NCBI GenBank assembly: GCA_013374505.1
Contig: QENJ01000116.1
Span: forward strand, 1 to 5,935
Source: Candidatus Methanophagaceae archaeon
Lineage (GTDB): Archaea > Halobacteriota > Syntropharchaeia > Alkanophagales > Methanospirareceae
Reading direction: 5' to 3'
DNA length: 5,935 nt
Part shown: in pieces, positions 1 to 5,787 of the stretch
Layout: each line of letters opens with the position of its first letter
Position numbering within the stretch: position 1 is the stretch's first letter
Made by a program: the position numbers and the translations under genes
The notes under the pieces: generated by a model
Seen by the model: only the letters and a program-made list of their open reading frames with translations
The model's database searches: none
What the model was told of the DNA's origin: nothing

Positions 1-252
1 TCTTTTACCGAAGGCAACGGCAGCGATGGGGTTTCTTCTTTTACCGAAGGCAACGGCAGCGATGGGGTTTCTGCTGAGACATATGGCGACCGCAGCGATG
101 GTGTTGTTGGTATGACCTCTGGCAACTACAGCTATGGAGTTTATGCACAGACCCATGGCAACGACAGCGCGGGGGTTTCTACCAGGACCAGTGGTGACAA
201 CAGCGATGGGGTTTTTGCCAGGACATATGGCGAGAACAGCCGTGGTGTTTAT
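1..252 (+). repeat. Seven tandem 36-bp coding repeats
   Basis: Units start at 1, 37, 73, 109, 145, 181 and 217, each 36 bp and in frame, so every unit encodes 12 residues. The units at 1-36 and 37-72 are identical (encoded SFTEGNGSDGVS); later units diverge but keep the Gly, Ser and Gly-Val positions. The array runs off the left edge, so its full copy number is unknown. Perfect identity of the outer copies indicates recent duplication or slippage. Confidence 0.9.
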
Positions 253-750
253 GCAGACAGTGCTAAATCAGACGGAATCTATGGAGAAACTGGCAGGTCA
301 GACCACAGGTACGGGGTATGCACCGATGATTATATGTATGCCCGTAGGTACGAAGGTGGTGGCGGTGATGTAGCTGAATACTTCGCAGTGCAAGAAGACC
401 CCGAACCCGGCACCGTAATGGTCATCGGGGAGGATAGCAAACTGCAAAGTTCCATCACGGCTTATGACACCACAGTAGCAGGCATCGTATCCACAGCACC
501 GGGCGTATCGCTTGGCGCAAATGAAACAGGCAACGCAGGTGAGAAACTCATTGCCGTTGCAGGTCGTGTGCCCTGCAAAGTGGATGCGACTTACGCTTTG
601 GTAAAGCCAGGCGACCTGCTCACAACTTCGGGTACGCGGGGACATGCGATGAAAGCGACCAACCCGCAAATAGGTACGATTCTTGGCAAGGCACTGGAAC
701 CGCTTGACTCGGGCACCGGCGTAATAGAAGTGCTGGTCACGTTGCAATAG
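1..750 (+). CDS. Fibre- or adhesin-like repeat protein, 3' part (5' end outside window)
   Basis: The frame is open from base 1 to a TAG at 748-750, giving 249 residues with no start in view; the ATG at 112 lies inside a repeat and is not the likely start. Residues 1-84 are seven tandem 12-residue units, roughly x-T-x-G-[DN]-x-S-x-G-V-[SFY]-A, followed by two degenerate units to about residue 107. Such short Gly/Ser/Asn repeats usually build beta-rolls or beta-helical shafts. A Gly-rich linker (GGGG) leads at residue 123 to a C-terminal domain beginning DVAEYF, with PGTVMVI, AGIVS, AGRVP and KPGDLLTT signatures and ending VLVTLQ. I recognise this tail as one that caps repeat proteins in bacteria and archaea. 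It distantly recalls the peptidase G2 / intramolecular chaperone region of phage appendage proteins, but I could not identify cleavage residues. The role is probably an extracellular fibre or phage-like structural protein. No membrane segment is visible in this part. Confidence 0.8.
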   Translation, partial: SFTEGNGSDGVSSFTEGNGSDGVSAETYGDRSDGVVGMTSGNYSYGVYAQTHGNDSAGVSTRTSGDNSDGVFARTYGENSRGVYADSAKSDGIYGETGRSDHRYGVCTDDYMYARRYEGGGGDVAEYFAVQEDPEPGTVMVIGEDSKLQSSITAYDTTVAGIVSTAPGVSLGANETGNAGEKLIAVAGRVPCKVDATYALVKPGDLLTTSGTRGHAMKATNPQIGTILGKALEPLDSGTGVIEVLVTLQ

Positions 751-871
751 CACGGGAGAGAGAAAAAAAAGCATGAGGAGATAGTAAACTACCTCTGTAT
801 TGAAAAGTGTGTCTTCAAATCGCATATATGAACAGGAACACGCATCTTTAACATAAAACATATAGTTTAGC

Positions 872-979
872 ATGGCGACCCATCGTTCCATGACCCTCCA
901 ACTCCGGTGCTACGTTCCGCTCCACTCCGCACCTCCGCTTCTGAGTCATTCCACTGTCAACTCTGATATTTCTGCCTAA
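872..979 (+). other. Short 35-codon ORF in GC-rich island, doubtful
   Basis: An ATG at 872 opens a 35-residue frame ending at TAA 977-979, rich in Leu, Ser, Pro and His, with a central LRCYVPLHSAPPLL stretch. There is no ribosome-binding site just upstream (TATAGTTTAGC precedes it) and no recognisable domain. The frame coincides with the GC-rich island, so it may mark a small dispersed repeat or a remnant rather than a gene. It is recorded because its composition differs from its surroundings. Confidence 0.15.
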
Positions 980-1016
980 CGCTCTATTAGTTCCTGGATT
1001 ACATGTGCATTATTCG

Positions 1017-1024
1017 TTTTATAT
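1017..1024 (+). promoter_or_regulatory. Putative archaeal TATA box (TTTTATAT)
   Basis: The octamer TTTTATAT resembles the archaeal TATA-binding-protein site. Transcription would be expected to start about 25 nt downstream, near 1045, leaving a leader of roughly 35 nt before the ATG at 1079. That fits the presence of a ribosome-binding site. A second AT-rich run (TTTAAAAA, 1036-1043) is less well placed. The call is based on motif and spacing only. Confidence 0.4.
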
Positions 1025-1066
1025 GACCCGAAGCATTTAAAAAGCGAACTGCCTATGTGACAAATT

Positions 1067-1070
1067 GAGG
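1067..1070 (+). promoter_or_regulatory. Ribosome-binding site GAGG
   Basis: GAGG lies 8 nt before the ATG at 1079 and complements the CCUCC at the 3' end of archaeal 16S rRNA. It fixes the start of the 54-residue ORF, because the same frame has a TGA at 1058-1060 and no other ATG, GTG or TTG between that stop and 1079. Confidence 0.6.
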
Positions 1071-1078
1071 CGTTTTTC

Positions 1079-1243
1079 ATGATCAAAGAAGCGGAAGAGG
1101 AAAAGCGGGTGCATTGCTTCGCATACATGGATAAAGCGGGACGGTTATTAATCCCTTTGCGAAACCGTAAAGAAACGGGTATTATAAACATAGCCGGGGC
1201 GGACATTGAGGTTGATCTGGTTGTGAAGAAGGTGTATGGGTAA
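1079..1243 (+). CDS. Small AbrB/SpoVT-like DNA-binding protein (54 aa)
   Basis: The ATG at 1079 follows a GAGG site, and the frame ends at TAA 1241-1243. After a charged N-terminus (residues 1-11), residues 17-54 read like one swapped-hairpin AbrB/MazE-type domain. The hallmark is D18-K-A-G-R-L-L-I-P26, matching the family's D-x-x-G-R-(I/V)-x-(I/L)-P core, followed by an Arg/Lys-rich helix region (R28, R30, K31) and a Gly-then-acidic strand (I-A-G-A-D-I-E-V-D). Proteins of this type act as dimers and bind operator DNA, either as transition-state regulators or as antitoxins. No toxin gene (PIN, MazF, Doc) lies beside it, so a regulator is more likely than an antitoxin. The stop is 5 nt before the ATG of the large secreted-protein gene, which suggests co-transcription and perhaps translational coupling. 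It could autoregulate this pair, which is an inference. The domain call comes from the motif alone. Confidence 0.72.
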   Translation: MIKEAEEEKRVHCFAYMDKAGRLLIPLRNRKETGIINIAGADIEVDLVVKKVYG

Positions 1244-1248
1244 ATAAA

Positions 1249-3960
1249 ATGGATAAAAAATATGGGATATTTGTTATCTGCACTGCGATTTTGTTTATGA
1301 GTTTTGTAGGGAACGCTTCGGCGAAGACCTGGTACGTAGATAACGATGGCGGTGCAGACTTCACGAAGATTCAAGATGCGATAGACGCCGCTTCACCCGG
1401 TGACACCGTTTTTGTATGGAATGGAACTTACTATACAGACGGCGTGAACATATCAAAAAATTGGATAAAACTGCAAGGCGAAGATGTAAATACAACGACA
1501 ATTCACGGAAAATGGTCGGTTGAGACAGTTGTTTCTGTAACAGGAGATTATGTTAGTGTTATTGATTTTACTGTGGCAAATAGTAGTGAATCGGGAAGGG
1601 GTATTTATGTAAACGGTGACAATTGTCTTATATCGGAGAATATCATCGATTTTAATAATATCGGTATCAGCGTGACCTCTTCAAACAATTGCAGCATTGA
1701 AAACAACATCGCGAATTCAAACATAAACGCAGGTATCCAATTATTAGAGCATTCGAACAATAGTAAGATCGAAAACAATGTTGCTAATTCCAATGGTAAT
1801 GGAATCAGCGTGGCCTCTTCAGACAATTGCAGCATTGAAAGCAACATCGCGAACTTAAACTCGGACCACGGTATCCATGTATCTTCTTCGAGGAATTGCA
1901 ACATGATTAACAACACGGTTAAAAATGCAACAGGCCCCGGTATCTTTGTAGAATACTCGAAATATTGCAACGTGATCAACAACACTGCTAATTCGAACTC
2001 AGAGTACGGCATCTACTTGTGTTCTGACTCGAGCAATAGTAAGATCGAAAACAATGTTGCTAATTCAAATGGGGACTATGGAATCAGCGTAGCCTCTTCA
2101 GATAATTGTTGCATTGTAAGTAACATCGCGAACTTAAACTCGGACTACGGTATCAGTGTAGCTTCTTCAGACAATTGCAGCATTGAAAGCAACATCGCGA
2201 ATTCAAACATAAACGCAGGTATCCAATTATTAGAGCATTCGAACAATAGTAAGATCGAAAACAATGTTGCTAATTCAAACGGTAATGGAATCTGCATTGC
2301 CTCTTCAGACAATTGCAGCATTGAAAGCAACATTGCGAACTTAAACTCGGACCACGGTATCCATGTATCTTCTTCGAGGAATTACAGCGTGACTAACAAT
2401 ATCGTAGACTCGAATAAAGTGGGCATTACTCTTGTGTCCACAAGCATTGGTAATAACATCGCAATGAATAACATCACAAAAAATAAAGAATATGGGATAT
2501 ATCTCAACAGATCAAGAAACAATGAAATTTATCACAATAACTTTATTGACAATAATAAACAGGCTTATGAGCACTATGGTTGTAACAATTGGGATAAAGG
2601 TCCTTTAGTTGGAGGAAACTACTGGAGCGACCATGTTTGTCATGGAAATCCTTCGGATGGAACAGAGCCATACACAAATATAGACACAAATATAGATTCT
2701 GAGGATAAATATCCTTTTGAAGACCCAGACGAATGGGTTATGCCACCACCACCAAGGATAATGTCTAATGCTCCAGAATCGCCAGTAAATGATGTTGAAG
2801 GTGCAACAAGAACATTCAACATCACTGTTAATCAAACAGTGGACGTATGCTGGCAGATAAATGGGACCGAGGTGCAACTTAACGAAAGCGTGACCTCTGC
2901 ATCCCATATGAACACGAGTGCGGTTCTTGGAACATGGAATGTCTCGGTAATCGTGACAAATGCAAATGGGACTGATATGCAGGTTTGGGTGTGGCTCGTA
3001 ACTAACGTAACGCCGGAAGCACCAGAAATAACCTCCTTCGCACCAGAATCACAAGTAACTGACATTGAAGCAGCTACAAGAACGTTCAACGTGACAGTAA
3101 ACCAAACAGTGAACGTGAGTTGGCAGATAAATGGAACAGAGGTACAACTAAACGAGGGTGTAACCGAAGCAACTTATACGAACCAGAGTGCAGCGGAAGG
3201 AACCTGGAACGTTTCGGCAATCGTGACAAATGCAAATGGGACTGATATGCAGGTTTGGGTGTGGAACGTAACGTCAAAGGAGAACCAACCTCCGGTTGCT
3301 AATTTCACGTATTTACCGGCAAATCCTGTTATGGCACAACCGATAACATTCAACGCATCCGATTCAACAGATCCAGCCGGAGACATCACGAATTACGAAT
3401 GGGACTTTGGAGACAGCGGAAATACCACGAACACGACAGAACCAACTATCATTCATACCTATGCGTCAGCCGGTACTTTTACTGTGACTCTAACAGTAAC
3501 AGATGACGATGGTGCAACAAATGCAACGTCCCGAGCAATAACAGTTTCAGAAGGGTTAGTGTTTGACACAGGCACCGGAACATATCCCAGTATCGCAGGC
3601 ACACACACCGGCACAATCACGACAAACGTAACAATCACAGTATCCAAACTCTACACGTATCCATGCGCCGGAACGGGTGGACACACCGAACACGTGATAA
3701 TCACGAATAATACAGGGGTTATAATCGCGGAAGCCGATTGGGACGGTTATCAAGTAGATGGACATAACATCACTTTTGATGGCTCTTTCACGCTTGTAGC
3801 AAACGAAACATACAACTACAGCATTCGTACAGGCTCATATCCGCAGATCATACACGCAGACAGTAAGACCGTAACAGGCGGAACTATCACTTGCACTTCG
3901 TTCGTGGATACGAATGGGAACGACTATGAAGATTGGATACCCGCGATAAGATTAGGATAA
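1249..3960 (+). CDS. Secreted NosD-like beta-helix protein with Ig-like and PKD domains (903 aa)
   Basis: The start at 1249 is favoured because residues 1-25 form a classical Sec signal peptide: KK near the N-terminus, hydrophobic core IFVICTAILFMSFV, and cleavage after A23-S-A25. Residues 27-90 (WYVDNDGGADF, IQDAIDAASPGD) match the start of pectate-lyase/NosD-type beta-helices. Residues about 100-450 are coils of about 23 residues rich in Asn and Ser, typical of NosD/CASH repeats, closing with G455-N-Y-W-S-D and DKYPF (residues 486-490). Two Ig-like repeats follow (about 502-586 and 591-676; each has QINGTEVQLNE), then a PKD domain (681 to about 768, with WDFGD and GTFTVTLTVTDDDG), then a C-terminal domain (about 771-903) rich in Gly, Thr and Tyr that ends WIPAIRLG. 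No C-terminal membrane helix or sorting signal is visible, so the protein is either released or held by the last domain. About 40 N-X-S/T sequons suggest heavy N-glycosylation. A role as surface or matrix protein, adhesin or carbohydrate-binding protein is likely; no catalytic residues were identified. A weak GGTG at 1231-1234 may serve as ribosome-binding site, but its 14-nt spacing is long, so coupling to the upstream stop is plausible. Confidence 0.93.
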   Translation: MDKKYGIFVICTAILFMSFVGNASAKTWYVDNDGGADFTKIQDAIDAASPGDTVFVWNGTYYTDGVNISKNWIKLQGEDVNTTTIHGKWSVETVVSVTGDYVSVIDFTVANSSESGRGIYVNGDNCLISENIIDFNNIGISVTSSNNCSIENNIANSNINAGIQLLEHSNNSKIENNVANSNGNGISVASSDNCSIESNIANLNSDHGIHVSSSRNCNMINNTVKNATGPGIFVEYSKYCNVINNTANSNSEYGIYLCSDSSNSKIENNVANSNGDYGISVASSDNCCIVSNIANLNSDYGISVASSDNCSIESNIANSNINAGIQLLEHSNNSKIENNVANSNGNGICIASSDNCSIESNIANLNSDHGIHVSSSRNYSVTNNIVDSNKVGITLVSTSIGNNIAMNNITKNKEYGIYLNRSRNNEIYHNNFIDNNKQAYEHYGCNNWDKGPLVGGNYWSDHVCHGNPSDGTEPYTNIDTNIDSEDKYPFEDPDEWVMPPPPRIMSNAPESPVNDVEGATRTFNITVNQTVDVCWQINGTEVQLNESVTSASHMNTSAVLGTWNVSVIVTNANGTDMQVWVWLVTNVTPEAPEITSFAPESQVTDIEAATRTFNVTVNQTVNVSWQINGTEVQLNEGVTEATYTNQSAAEGTWNVSAIVTNANGTDMQVWVWNVTSKENQPPVANFTYLPANPVMAQPITFNASDSTDPAGDITNYEWDFGDSGNTTNTTEPTIIHTYASAGTFTVTLTVTDDDGATNATSRAITVSEGLVFDTGTGTYPSIAGTHTGTITTNVTITVSKLYTYPCAGTGGHTEHVIITNNTGVIIAEADWDGYQVDGHNITFDGSFTLVANETYNYSIRTGSYPQIIHADSKTVTGGTITCTSFVDTNGNDYEDWIPAIRLG
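1686..2383 (+). repeat. 212-bp near-identical duplication inside the beta-helix gene
   Basis: Segments 1686-1897 and 2172-2383 align without gaps at an offset of 486 bp (162 codons, about seven coils). I counted 7 differences in 212 bases, about 97% identity. A 33-bp core within them (CAATAGTAAGATCG onward) occurs a third time, identical at 1758-1790, 2034-2066 and 2244-2276. All offsets are multiples of three and close to whole numbers of coils, so frame and coil register are kept. Such sequence can shorten or lengthen by recombination and may be mis-assembled. Confidence 0.9.
2949..3264 (+). repeat. Ig-like module duplication with 46-bp perfect repeat
   Basis: Bases 2949-2994 and 3219-3264 are identical over 46 bp at an offset of 270 bp (90 residues), encoding the I-V-T-N-A-N-G-T-D-M-Q-V-W-V-W strand at the end of each Ig-like repeat. 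The surrounding modules are alike but diverged in DNA, so the perfect stretch suggests local gene conversion or a conserved, recently duplicated end. Confidence 0.85.
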
Positions 3961-3991
3961 TAAACATAGAATATAAGCGAGAAAACCAACC

Positions 3992-5437
3992 ATGCGCCCC
4001 ATAACTAAACGCATATTCCTAACAGCCCTAACCTGCCCTACCTTAGGCTGGCTAATGCGGCAAGACCAAATCCACACTACGATAACCGCAGCCGACCGAT
4101 TCATGATAGAACAAGGCCAGGAAATAGGAAAACGTGCACGCGCACTCTACCCTGAGGGAACCCTGATAGCCACCCGCGAGTTCCACTCTGCGGTTACAGC
4201 GACCCCGAATTTGATGAACGACCCAAACACGCAAACACTATTCGAACCTGCCTTTCTCACAGACGACTTCGCCACCCGAGCCGACATTTTAACACGCAAA
4301 CCCGATGGAAGTTGGCACATGACAGAAGTAAAAGCCAGTACAAACGACAAAGCCGAATTCATAGACGACATGGCCTATACCACTTTGGTAATCGAACGTA
4401 CCGGCTTCAAGATCTCAGAAATATCTTTACTCCTGATCTCAAAAGAGTACCGATTAGGCATGCCACCCGAAAACCTGTTCGTAGAACGAAACCACACAGA
4501 AGAAGTAAAAACCCGCATCGAAGAGTTCAAAACCGTTTGTGCAGAACTCGAAGAACTAACCCGCACGCTCAAAAAACCAGAACCCGAACTGCGATTAGAA
4601 TGCCGTGGCTGCGATCTTTTCAACGACTGCACAGGCAAAGGCATTACCAACCACATATTCGACCTGCCACGCTTGAACCAAGTCCTGTTTGATGCTTTGA
4701 CTGCCGCCGGCATCTTGTGTATCGAGGACATCCCGCCCGGGTTCTCGTTAACCGGCAATCAGAACAGAGTGAAAATGTGCGTGCAAACAAATAAACCCCA
4801 AATCGAAGCTAGGCTCAAACCCGATTTGGATGTCGTGTCCTGGCCCGCTTTTTATCTGGACTTCGAGACCGTTATGACCGCGATACCGTTGTATCCCGAT
4901 CTCGCACCTTATGCTCAGCTTCCTACTCAATATTCTCTACACAAGTGCTCGGAACCAGGTCATGTAACCGCGCATTCAGAATATCTGGCAGACCCGAGCA
5001 GAGATTGCCGACGAGAGCTTGCTGAACGGTTGATCGCTGATCTCAAAGGCGCCGGCAGTATCATCGTTTATACCTCGTTTGAAAAGACTATTATAAACGG
5101 TCTTGCACGGTTATATCCCGACCTCGCAGCAGATTTGAACCTCTTGATCGGTCGTTTAGTTGACCTCGAAGCGATCATAAAAAAGAACTTTTACCATCCC
5201 GGTTTTCATGGTCGCACGTCAATAAAGCGAACTTTACCTGTATTAGTGCCGGAAATGTCGTATGACGGGTTGGATATTGGGGATGGCTTTACTGCGATGT
5301 CGGTTTTTGCTTTGATGGCGTTTGGTAAATACGAGGTTGACGAAGCGGAAACGTTAAAGAAGCAGCTTCTGGTGTATTGCAAGCAGGATACGCTGGCTAT
5401 GGTTAAGCTGCACGAGCAGTTGGTTGCATATGTATGA
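3992..5437 (+). CDS. DUF2779-type protein: Cas4-like PD-(D/E)XK nuclease plus DEDDy exonuclease-like domain (481 aa)
   Basis: The ATG at 3992 is chosen because the first residues (I-T-K-R-I-F-L-T-A-L-T-C15-P) match the family's N-terminal motif and supply its first cysteine; the ATG at 4055 would lose it. Residues 1-215 are a RecB/Cas4-like nuclease: D98 and E112-V-K114 form the PD-(D/E)XK core, D-D-M-A-Y follows, and C15 with C204-x2-C207-x5-C213 fits a Cas4/AddB-type 4Fe-4S cluster. Residues about 285-481 resemble an RNase-H-fold DEDD exonuclease: D290-F-E292 (Exo I), a region with Y-T-S-F-E364 and D391 (Exo II-like), and Y462-C-K-Q-D466 (Exo III, YxxxD). This matches the DUF2779 family as I know it. 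A nuclease acting on DNA ends in repair or defence is plausible, but the substrate is unknown. The gene starts 31 nt after the beta-helix stop with no clear ribosome-binding site. No cas1, cas2 or helicase gene is in view. The first half is C-rich and the last 200 bases G-rich on this strand. Confidence 0.87.
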   Translation: MRPITKRIFLTALTCPTLGWLMRQDQIHTTITAADRFMIEQGQEIGKRARALYPEGTLIATREFHSAVTATPNLMNDPNTQTLFEPAFLTDDFATRADILTRKPDGSWHMTEVKASTNDKAEFIDDMAYTTLVIERTGFKISEISLLLISKEYRLGMPPENLFVERNHTEEVKTRIEEFKTVCAELEELTRTLKKPEPELRLECRGCDLFNDCTGKGITNHIFDLPRLNQVLFDALTAAGILCIEDIPPGFSLTGNQNRVKMCVQTNKPQIEARLKPDLDVVSWPAFYLDFETVMTAIPLYPDLAPYAQLPTQYSLHKCSEPGHVTAHSEYLADPSRDCRRELAERLIADLKGAGSIIVYTSFEKTIINGLARLYPDLAADLNLLIGRLVDLEAIIKKNFYHPGFHGRTSIKRTLPVLVPEMSYDGLDIGDGFTAMSVFALMAFGKYEVDEAETLKKQLLVYCKQDTLAMVKLHEQLVAYV

Positions 5438-5508
5438 TTAATCGCAGCCTAATAGATCCTAGAGTACATCGGGGGGTAATAACGTTGGTGGGCTTATATA
5501 CGTGTGTT

Positions 5509-5540
5509 AAGAAGTTGTTTCTACAAACGTTTAGCTTCTT
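5509..5540. terminator. Hairpin downstream of the nuclease gene
   Basis: AAGAAGTT (5509-5516) pairs with AGCTTCTT (5533-5540), eight pairs including one G-U, and the loop contains a further GTTT/AAAC pairing (5517-5520 with 5525-5528). It lies 71 nt after the nuclease stop. Archaeal termination usually relies on U-runs more than on hairpins, and no long T-run follows, so the terminator role is tentative. It may instead be a structured 3' end. Confidence 0.35.
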
Positions 5541-5559
5541 CTAAAGTCCACGCGATTAC

Positions 5560-5590
5560 ACAGATTCTAGTTCTGCAGAATAGAATCTGT
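5560..5590. terminator. 10-bp perfect inverted repeat around a palindrome
   Basis: ACAGATTCTA (5560-5569) and TAGAATCTGT (5581-5590) are exact reverse complements. Between them lies one G and the self-complementary TTCTGCAGAA (5571-5580). The element sits between the plus-strand nuclease stop (5437) and the minus-strand stop at 5611, where a two-way terminator would be expected. Its near-full symmetry also fits a protein-binding or recombination site. Only a short T-rich stretch (TGTTGTTT) follows on the plus strand. Confidence 0.4.
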
Positions 5591-5610
5591 TGTTTCAAGG
5601 ACCACTAAGT

Positions 5611-5787
5611 CTAACTCTTATTACGTTCTTCTTGTTTCTTAATAATGCACACATCATGTCCCCAGTTTTCCAGATGCTTTATGATCTCTCTATGCGCTTT
5701 ATCCCCCGGAGCAATAATGCAGGGTTCACCGCATACGCAGCAAACAAACCAAATTTGCCATTCTTCTGTTGCATTTGCGTAGCCCCG
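5611..5787 (-). pseudogene. Start-less 58-residue frame with CxxC...HxxC zinc pattern
   Basis: On the minus strand a frame runs from just after an in-frame TGA (5788-5790) to TAG (5611-5613) with no ATG, GTG or TTG near its 5' end. Its translation looks protein-like: WFVCCVCGEPC, then a charged helix-like stretch (A-H-R-E-I-I-K-H-L-E), then WGHDVC, and a Lys/Glu-rich tail. C16-x2-C19 and H44-x2-C47 (numbered from 5787) have the spacing of a small zinc-ribbon or treble-clef site. An ATG at 5791-5789 is one base out of frame: removing one G from the four-G run at 5783-5786 would give MTGYANATEEW running into this frame. It is therefore either a frameshifted gene or a sequencing indel. I do not recognise the family. 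An AT-rich TATA-like run (5801-5810) lies upstream but too close to that ATG for ordinary spacing. Confidence 0.35.

Larger units (their letters stand above)
751..1078. other. Intergenic spacer before the AbrB-like gene
   Basis: This 328-base stretch holds no convincing gene. Just after the upstream stop is an A-rich run, and no T-rich terminator is obvious. The segment around 890-960 is clearly GC-richer (35 of 60 bases G or C in 901-960) than the following 60 bases (22 of 60). It contains a 35-codon frame and a 5-bp inverted repeat GGTGC (906-910) / GCACC (929-933). The end of the spacer carries a TATA-like box and ribosome-binding site for the next gene. The long reverse-strand frames crossing this region look like chance frames. 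Confidence 0.6.
5438..5610. other. Spacer between converging frames, with two hairpins
   Basis: No gene is seen here. Besides the two hairpins listed separately, there is a GGGGGG run (5471-5476) and a TATA-like TTATATA at 5494-5500. The latter could in principle drive a short plus-strand transcript starting near 5525, but no ORF with a good start follows, so it is not called as a promoter. Confidence 0.5.

Noticed and set aside
1..252. CRISPR-like array from regular 36-bp spacing
   Set aside because: There is no repeat-spacer alternation; units are directly adjacent, in frame and encode a 12-residue protein repeat.
298..891. 197-residue minus-strand ORF
   Set aside because: Antisense to the clearly coding repeat protein tail and running into the spacer; Cys/Tyr-rich, no domain, no ribosome-binding site.
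976..1374. 132-residue minus-strand ORF
   Set aside because: It overlaps the AbrB-like gene and the signal-peptide region of the large gene, both better supported; its translation shows no motif.
1605..2333. Two minus-strand ORFs (135 and 62 residues) with repeated Leu/Phe-rich translation
   Set aside because: They mirror the Asn/Ser coil repeats of the plus-strand gene; their repetition follows from the duplication.
4312..4692. 126-residue plus-strand ORF, rich in Arg and His
   Set aside because: It lies wholly inside the nuclease gene in another frame; its Arg-rich composition arises from the C/A-rich codons of that gene.
4375..4758. 127-residue minus-strand ORF
   Set aside because: Antisense shadow of the nuclease gene; Ser/Arg-rich with no motif, while the plus-strand frame has conserved catalytic motifs here.
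3992..5437. Stand-alone CRISPR Cas4
   Set aside because: The Cas4-like motifs are present, but the protein is about twice the usual Cas4 length, has an added exonuclease-like domain, and no cas genes or CRISPR repeats are in the window.
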